A program made the position numbers and the translations under genes. 64,000 nucleotides of DNA from positions 2,480,001 through 2,544,000 of the forward strand of contig JAETXT010000001.1 in NCBI GenBank assembly GCA_019188255.1, given 5' to 3'. This stretch comes from Verticillium longisporum. Lineage: Eukaryota; Ascomycota; Sordariomycetes; Glomerellales; Plectosphaerellaceae. Of this stretch, positions 58,421 through 64,000 are shown piece after piece. The notes below the pieces were generated by a model. It saw only the letters and a list, made by a program, of their open reading frames with translations, made no database searches and was not told the origin of the DNA. The stretch's first letter is position 1. The number at the start of each line of letters is the position of its first letter.

Positions 58421-60355
58421 GGATGGGGGTCGATTCGTTCAAGGGTCTGAAGTGAAGGTCTGGCCTCTACGGATCTCCAGAGAACAATCAACACGGTCAG
58501 GAATAAGTGAAATGGACAGGAAAGAAGAAAGGAAAAGAGACAGAGACAAAGACGACAACTGAAGGAGAGAGGGCCAGACGCAGAGGAAAGCATAGCGTGA
58601 AGAGCATAGAGCATAGAGCCGCGAAGAGATGGCCGAGAAGGGGGGGGGGACTTCATCCGCCAGGTCAATACAGCCAACACCAAACAGCACCTTACATCTG
58701 AGCTTGTGCTAGCAGATGGCCAGCCGGGTTCTGCAGCCAACAACGCCATCGTGTTGTCGTCTCGAGTCCAGTCGAGTCTACGTGCTGTGCATGCTTGCCG
58801 ACAGCCGGACACAAGGGATCATGGCTGCGACGGCGGCACCCCAACTGTGCTGGCCGTTAATGAAGGCTGCAAGGTTCTGCAGTCAAGCTAGCAGAGTGTG
58901 ATCCCGGCCAGGCACCATCGCTCTCCCTCCCGGGACCCCCCATGTCATAGACTCCATGTGGATGGCAGGGTAGTGAATCTGGGCTCGAAGCGCAGGCGAG
59001 AACAGGCGAGGCGAGGCGAGACGCGAGGCGTGTGGGAAGAGCCTCTAGCGACGAAAGGATCACGAGATTCGGCGTTCTGTCGCGGCGTACCTACCTAGGT
59101 GCCTTACCATGCATACCTAGGTGTGTACCTACCTAGGTACCTAGGCTCCGTATACCTGTATGTCGCCTCTGGGCTCGTGAAAAGGCCCCGCTGTGGCGGC
59201 GCCCTCGGTCAGCGCCTTTGCAGGCAGTGCTGGGCAAGCTGTTCTGGCCCTCATTCTTATCGGGGCTCGTCGAGGCTCGTCGAGGCCGAGAAAGGCGAGG
59301 TGCCTCAACAGGCACCCGTAGGATTTCCAGCCATGAATGCAGAAGACTGGTGGCTCGTCAATGGCATGGGGATGCGAACGCGAATGGCACTACCTGAACA
59401 TGGTACAGACGAGGGTGGTTTGCAGGTCTGCAGCATTAGTGCGTGATGGTGGGAGCAGAAAGGCAAGGGGGAAAGCGGCCGCGGGGAGGAGGGGGGATGC
59501 CTGTCAGCGGTGCCCCTGATCCGTCGTCTTGGGAAAGAGCATGATTGGCAGGCGCTGTCGACGGGCTCTTTGCGACAGCCTCTATGTGTTCGGGTGAAAA
59601 GAAGGGCGTAGCAGCCGACGACCGTCCCACGGTGTAGGAATTGGCAAGGGCACCTCGCCCATGTGAAACAGCGACGTGGGAACTTTCCGTCCTTGGGATC
59701 CCACGACGACATCGAGGGAGGCTCTTGTTTTCTAGCAATGCATCCGTTCGACATGGCGCTGGGCACATCTGAGCCTTCAGGTAGGAGGGGTTCCTTAGCT
59801 ACACAGCAGATTCCCCTCCTACCTGCCTCTCGAGCTCCTGCCCTCCCCCTCCTGCCTTATTACCCGCTTGGATTGCGGTGCTACCTGCCACCACCCACAC
59901 CGTCATAGTACCTAGGTAAGCTACTTCAGGTCGTAAGCAGGCCCTCAACCATCATCTCCTCCTGCATGGCACGGCACACACGAATTCCGTCTCTTCGCTC
60001 CCACGCTATCAACAAACACCATCATCAGCGACATTGATCCGTCGTCCCGCCCTGCCCGTCGCGTCACGTCTAATGCATGCACCCTGGCCCGAACCCCTGT
60101 CGTGCCCACCCGCCGCACGAATAGCGTTGGTCCATCGCAAGCGTCGCTAACCGCATCACGCTGGTCGACATCAACACACCAAACGGCCTTTTTCGTCCCT
60201 CAGTCTGGCTGGTCTGGCGGGTGAGGGGGTGGGGAAAGAGCCCAAGACGCCCTTGAACCCAGGTGAGGGAACGACCTGTTTCGACTCCAATCTCACCACT
60301 ACACCACAAGACGCGCCAACAAGGTCTCGACAACTCAGGCAATCAATCAGGCACA
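58421..60355. other. Intergenic, 1.9 kb divergent region
   Basis: Contains GCGAG-rich direct repeats (about 59003-59030), ACCTAGGT clusters (59087-59155, 59907-59920) and a GC-rich tandem near 59266. An A-box/B-box-like pair on the minus strand near 60247-60309 does not fold as a tRNA. No protein gene was found. Confidence 0.5.
59087..59155. repeat. ACCTAGGT-type palindromic cluster
   Basis: TACCTACCTAGGTGCC, then TACCTAGGTGTGTACC, then TACCTAGGTACCTAGG in one 69-bp stretch. Confidence 0.8.
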
Positions 60356-61406
60356 ATGGACGCGGCTGACGACACGCCTCTGATCTTTGCCCAACACAGC
60401 TACGGCGAACACTCTCTCCAAAGGGTTGGCACATGGCAATTCCCGCCCCATCTGGCTGGCGACGACAAGGGATACTGGATCGTGTAAGTTGTGCGCGCTC
60501 TCTGCCCTCGGCCACGGTCCCTGCCTATGCCATCTTCTGCCCTCCACGGCCCCCTGCCCCCCTCCCCCCCTCCTTTGCACCTCGTCTATCAGAACTCGCT
60601 CCTCCCCTGGCTCCTTCTTTCTCTCCACCAGCTTCATCCACGGCGGCGCCTGGCGTGATCCACGTAAACTCTACCCGGGCTTTGTTCCCTGTATTCGCTC
60701 GCTCCTCGCCTCCGCCAACCCTTCTGGCCCCGGCCTCACCTCTTCCGGCATCCGTGCCTTCGCCAGCATCGACTACCGCCTCTCACCCCACCCCGAATTT
60801 CCCCAGGACCCTTCTTCCGTGCCGCCCTCGGAGCTGCGCGAAGCCCGCCACCCCGATCACCTGCTTGACGTGCGCGCCGCTCTCGCTAGTCTACAGGAGC
60901 GGTATGCCTTTGGCGACCGCTATGTCCTGATCGGCCATTCTGCCGGTGCCACCATGGCGTATCAGTTGGCCATGGGTGGTGCCGCCATCGGCCTTGGTGC
61001 TCCTGCCGCACCTACCCCTAGCGTCATCCTGCCCTCTGCTGTCGTCGGCGTCTCAGGCATCTATGAGTTGCGCAAATTTGTCCAGCGCCACGGTCCCGCC
61101 TACGCCGCTTTCGTTGCTGGGGCGTTTGGCGACGACGAGTCGGCCTGGAACGATCGCATACCCGCATGCTACAGCGGCAGCTTCAGCGAGCAGCTCGGGT
61201 CCACGCGTGCCTACCTTTCCTGGTCGCCCGGTGACCAGCTCGTCGATGAGACTGAGATTGACCTCATGGCCAAGCGGCTGGGGGAGGATAAGGTTCAGGT
61301 CAAAGTCACCAAGGATCTCACTGGCAACCACGATGTTGTATGGGAGGAAGGCACTCAGCTGGCCCATATTATAAAGACTGTCTTGGCCGACCTGGCAGGC
61401 CCATGA
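60356..61406 (+). CDS. BNA7: Kynurenine formamidase (BNA7-like)
   Basis: Exons are 60356-60483 and 60632-61406, giving 300 residues. The enzyme hydrolyses N-formylkynurenine in tryptophan catabolism and NAD synthesis. It is an alpha/beta hydrolase with the oxyanion-hole motif HGGAW (residues 46-50), the nucleophile Ser146 in GHSAGA, and a C-terminal catalytic His in TGNHDVVWEEGTQL. The Asp is probably in WSPGDQLVDE. Splicing at GTAAGT (60484) gives YWIVFIHGGAW; the intron (148 nt) is longer than most here. Cytosolic, no leader. The frame is intact. Confidence 0.93.
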
Positions 61407-64000
61407 TCCCTACAGGGAATGGTCTGATCTCACATGGATAAGCGGCACGAGCATGAAGGAGCCAGAAGAACCCTGATTGATCGTCGTTCCGACCGTGCCA
61501 TTCAAAAAGACAATTGACCACACTCATACTGTCGCCTTTTTGCATGAACCTGACAGACACACGCCCGGCCTTTGACCGGCGTCCCTCTCGCCATGTCGGT
61601 GACGGGACGATCTAGGCTTGCCCCGGAAGTACTGAGCCCCGCAAGCCCGGGTATTGTTGTTCACTGTCGAAGCCGAGTCGTTGATCCAACCGTCGCTGTG
61701 GTTCCTGCACCGAATCACATGCTCTCGTCTCGTGTGGGCCATTTGTCATGAATGGCATAGAGCCAACGAAAACACTGGGCACACAGCCAATACTGAGGCC
61801 AAATCAGACGTTGGCGGCGATTGATCAAGCTCAGCCATCCACGCATCTCCCGGCAACGTTGATGCCGCTCCACATGGCCGCTGTGCAATTATCGCAAAGG
61901 TTTGATATCAGGGAGCGGCCCACCCCATGGCACAAAGCTTCCTTTGAGTGTTCCGACGACGAAGGTCTGGTGCGGAGATCACCGGCAGGGGTAGTTCGGA
62001 CAAATCCTAGGATATAGCCAAGATACGGGGCCCGGGAGCAAAATGCTCCGTTTGCGAACAGTACACGGGCTGTCTCGACGAGCACGTCCCGACCGATCAG
62101 CGAACTCTGTGTTTTGGGCGCAGCCTGCGACTCGGGCCGGAGAGCACTGGTGGCGAGGTCTCGGTCGGCACCGTGTCGTCGCAGCTATGATGCAAAATCT
62201 AGGGACCGCACTGCAGCTTTGATTTTACAACCAACGTCGAAAGTATCATCATAACATGCTAAACAAGGACCGCGTGTGGGTTACTAGTATTGAAGGCCTT
62301 CCCGCGCCTTCGACCAAGAAGGCTGGCCTTATACTACAGGGCGGCTACTAAGCCGAGTTTTACTACTACCCCGCCCGCTTAGACGTCGAGGAGAAGGCTG
62401 AATGGACGGAGGAATAGATCCGCTACTCATTTAGAGATAACTTTGAGATATTATACCTTGTATTCGGTCTAAAAGGCTTTTTTGGAGGATCCGCGTGATT
62501 TGAAATCGCTAGGGTCGAGATACGTTATTTTATATAGACCAAAAAGAGGGAACTCGTTCCTGAGTTTACGCTGGATGTCCCGGAAGTGCCATGATCCAGA
62601 CCTTGCATCTCTTCAATACTAAATCATGGCAGCGGGCTCAATAGATGGTTTATGAATTGATCTAGCACCCGCCCGCAAATATACACTGCTAACCCGAGGT
62701 AAGTTGCTATGCGACTGCAGGGTGAAAAACAAACTAACATCACCAAGGTTGGGAGCAGCCATTACGAGCCCTACGGGTATTAAGTCGGGCTCCGTCAATT
62801 ATAAGCTAACCACGCTATTAGGGGATAAGAATACGACACTCATGGCAGTCTCGTCGGAACTTTTACTGCACGAGAATCGTCTGCATATTGTCCTCTCAGG
62901 CTTCGTCGGACGGTGCGAAGAACGGTTGTAGCAAAGCCGAGAAGGGCGATGTGATAGGTCTAGCATGTATTGCCTTTAAAAGCCTGTTGTTATGCACATA
63001 TGGAAGCGAGGACTCGTAGAGGGAGTCGATCGGTGAAGTTTGCGCGAATACGGATGAGCGACGTGGCATCATATCGCCGGCGAGCACAGTCCATTCTCGG
63101 AGAAATACATGTGATCAGGCTCCAGGAGAGGCTGAGAGAGGTTCCCGGCTTGAGGCCATCCCGCTCACACATCCTTCGGGTGGTTTCTTTATTCGTTGGG
63201 GAGGCGAGAAAACAGGGGTGGTTGCCCAGGTTTCCTGGAGTCTCCATGGGCATTGTTGTTCAGCACATGTCCGCCACCGTTACGAAATTACAGACAACGA
63301 GTACGCTTGGGGGGCTATGAAAATCCACAACCTAGCCCTACAGAGGTGTAAGTGACTATACACTTTGAGGCTTCGAGTGCAAACGGGATCATTCAAATCG
63401 ATCACTCAAGGGCGGCGATATTGATACGTGATGCTCAGAAGCCTATCCGCAGTGATCTTTGAAGCTGCCGAAAACAAAAAGACCAAAGCCGGACATGGAT
63501 TAGTTGTTGTAGCCATCGGGTGGGTTTGGACGGTCACTCAGGTCTACAGCGCGGCAAAGCGTGAGCTGGCAGAGGGGCAAACAGACGATTCATCGGATAA
63601 GGCAGGCCGCGTGATGCTGCCAGATGTCATAGTATATATAATCGTGCCAAAGGACGACCATAGATGCAATACATACTGGTTTACGGCTGGCCGTGCAAGC
63701 TTAATATTTAATTCGAATCAACAGCGTCGAATTCTTCCATGCGTTGTCGCTCGCTTAGGATACAGTTCAGTAAACTGCCACATACCAGAAGACTCCAAAA
63801 GACAGAGAGAGCCTCACAGCCAAAGCGCGAACGCGATTGATGGCTTTCAGTCATACAGACTAAATTACCGGTTGGGCTTATGCCTTAACGAATAATTTAC
63901 CGTAATCCCTACCCTTTGAGCGCCACTGATGACCAAACCCCTCCAAGAACAGCAAGAAACACGAGGTTCTGACACGCGGCAAGTCCAGAGTATTCAAAGC
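61407..64000. other. Gene-poor tail of the window
   Basis: 2.6 kb without a recognised gene. Contains the degenerate coding-like block at 62262-62498, an AT-rich stretch around 62450-62850, and unsupported frames at 62704-62931, 62970-63320 and 63431-63895. Confidence 0.5.
62262..62498 (+). pseudogene. Degenerate coding fragment, possible decayed mobile element
   Basis: One frame reads NKDRVWVTSIEGLPAPSTKK, then further protein-like sequence, with in-frame stops at 62349 (TAA) and 62415 (TAG) and a final TGA at 62496. Codons are strongly A/T-ending (CTA, ATA, TTA, TAC), unlike the GC-rich genes elsewhere. This suggests a transposon relic, possibly mutated by RIP, but no family was recognised. 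Confidence 0.3.

Noticed and set aside
63431..63895. 155-codon plus-strand frame near the window end
   Set aside because: No recognisable domain, mixed composition, and it lies in the relic-like tail. Left unannotated.
1..64000. Biosynthetic, antiviral or toxin cluster
   Set aside because: No PKS, NRPS, terpene cyclase, NLR, HET or toxin domains were seen.

Overview
The window is nuclear DNA of a filamentous ascomycete. The genes are GC-rich and close together, and they carry short GT-AG introns (mostly 47-120 nt, often with a CTAAC-type branch point). The proteins are of Pezizomycotina type (UBE2J-class E2, MUB1/SamB, Med5, POT1, a PTH11-like rhodopsin-fold receptor). A small gene encoding five tandem farnesylation-box peptides resembles the hybrid-type pheromone precursors described in Trichoderma and Fusarium, so a hypocrealean fungus is the best guess. 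That assignment is an inference.

Layout. 0-10 kb: a tail-anchored ubiquitin-conjugating enzyme, the B-block subunit of TFIIIC on the minus strand, and a basic protein of unknown function. 10-15 kb: cyanate hydratase, the five-repeat CaaX peptide gene (11920-12120) and the ribosome-biogenesis factor EBP2. 15-26 kb: MUB1, a conserved two-TM membrane protein, a Zrg17-like cation-diffusion protein and the mitochondrial dynamin MGM1. 26-37 kb: the Dug3-type glutamine amidotransferase, a small Cys-containing protein, a cystinosin-like PQ-loop transporter, an F-box-like protein and the Ca-regulated aspartate/glutamate carrier. 37-48 kb: Mediator subunit 5, importin alpha and POT1. 48-61 kb: cohesin SCC3, urease accessory UreD, RNA polymerase III subunit RPC53, the receptor-like protein and kynurenine formamidase. 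61.4-64 kb is a gene-poor tail with a stop-interrupted, AU-ending-codon fragment that looks like a decayed mobile element.

This is mostly a housekeeping segment, not a biosynthetic or defence cluster. TFIIIC and RPC53 both belong to the Pol III system, and UreD and cyanase both belong to ammonia-releasing metabolism, but neither pair is adjacent.

Two cross-cutting observations stand out. First, the CaaX-repeat gene: every 12-residue unit ends in a farnesylation-type box (CSIM, CSVM or CAIM), with no leader and no dibasic Kex2 site. Second, four conserved genes (TFC3, MUB1, MGM1, importin alpha) lose their reading frame at five places. At each place one extra G on the plus strand restores the family sequence and an exact codon count, which points to G/C under-calling in the assembly and not to pseudogenes. 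Short ACCTAGGT/GGTACC palindrome clusters recur in at least six intergenic regions.
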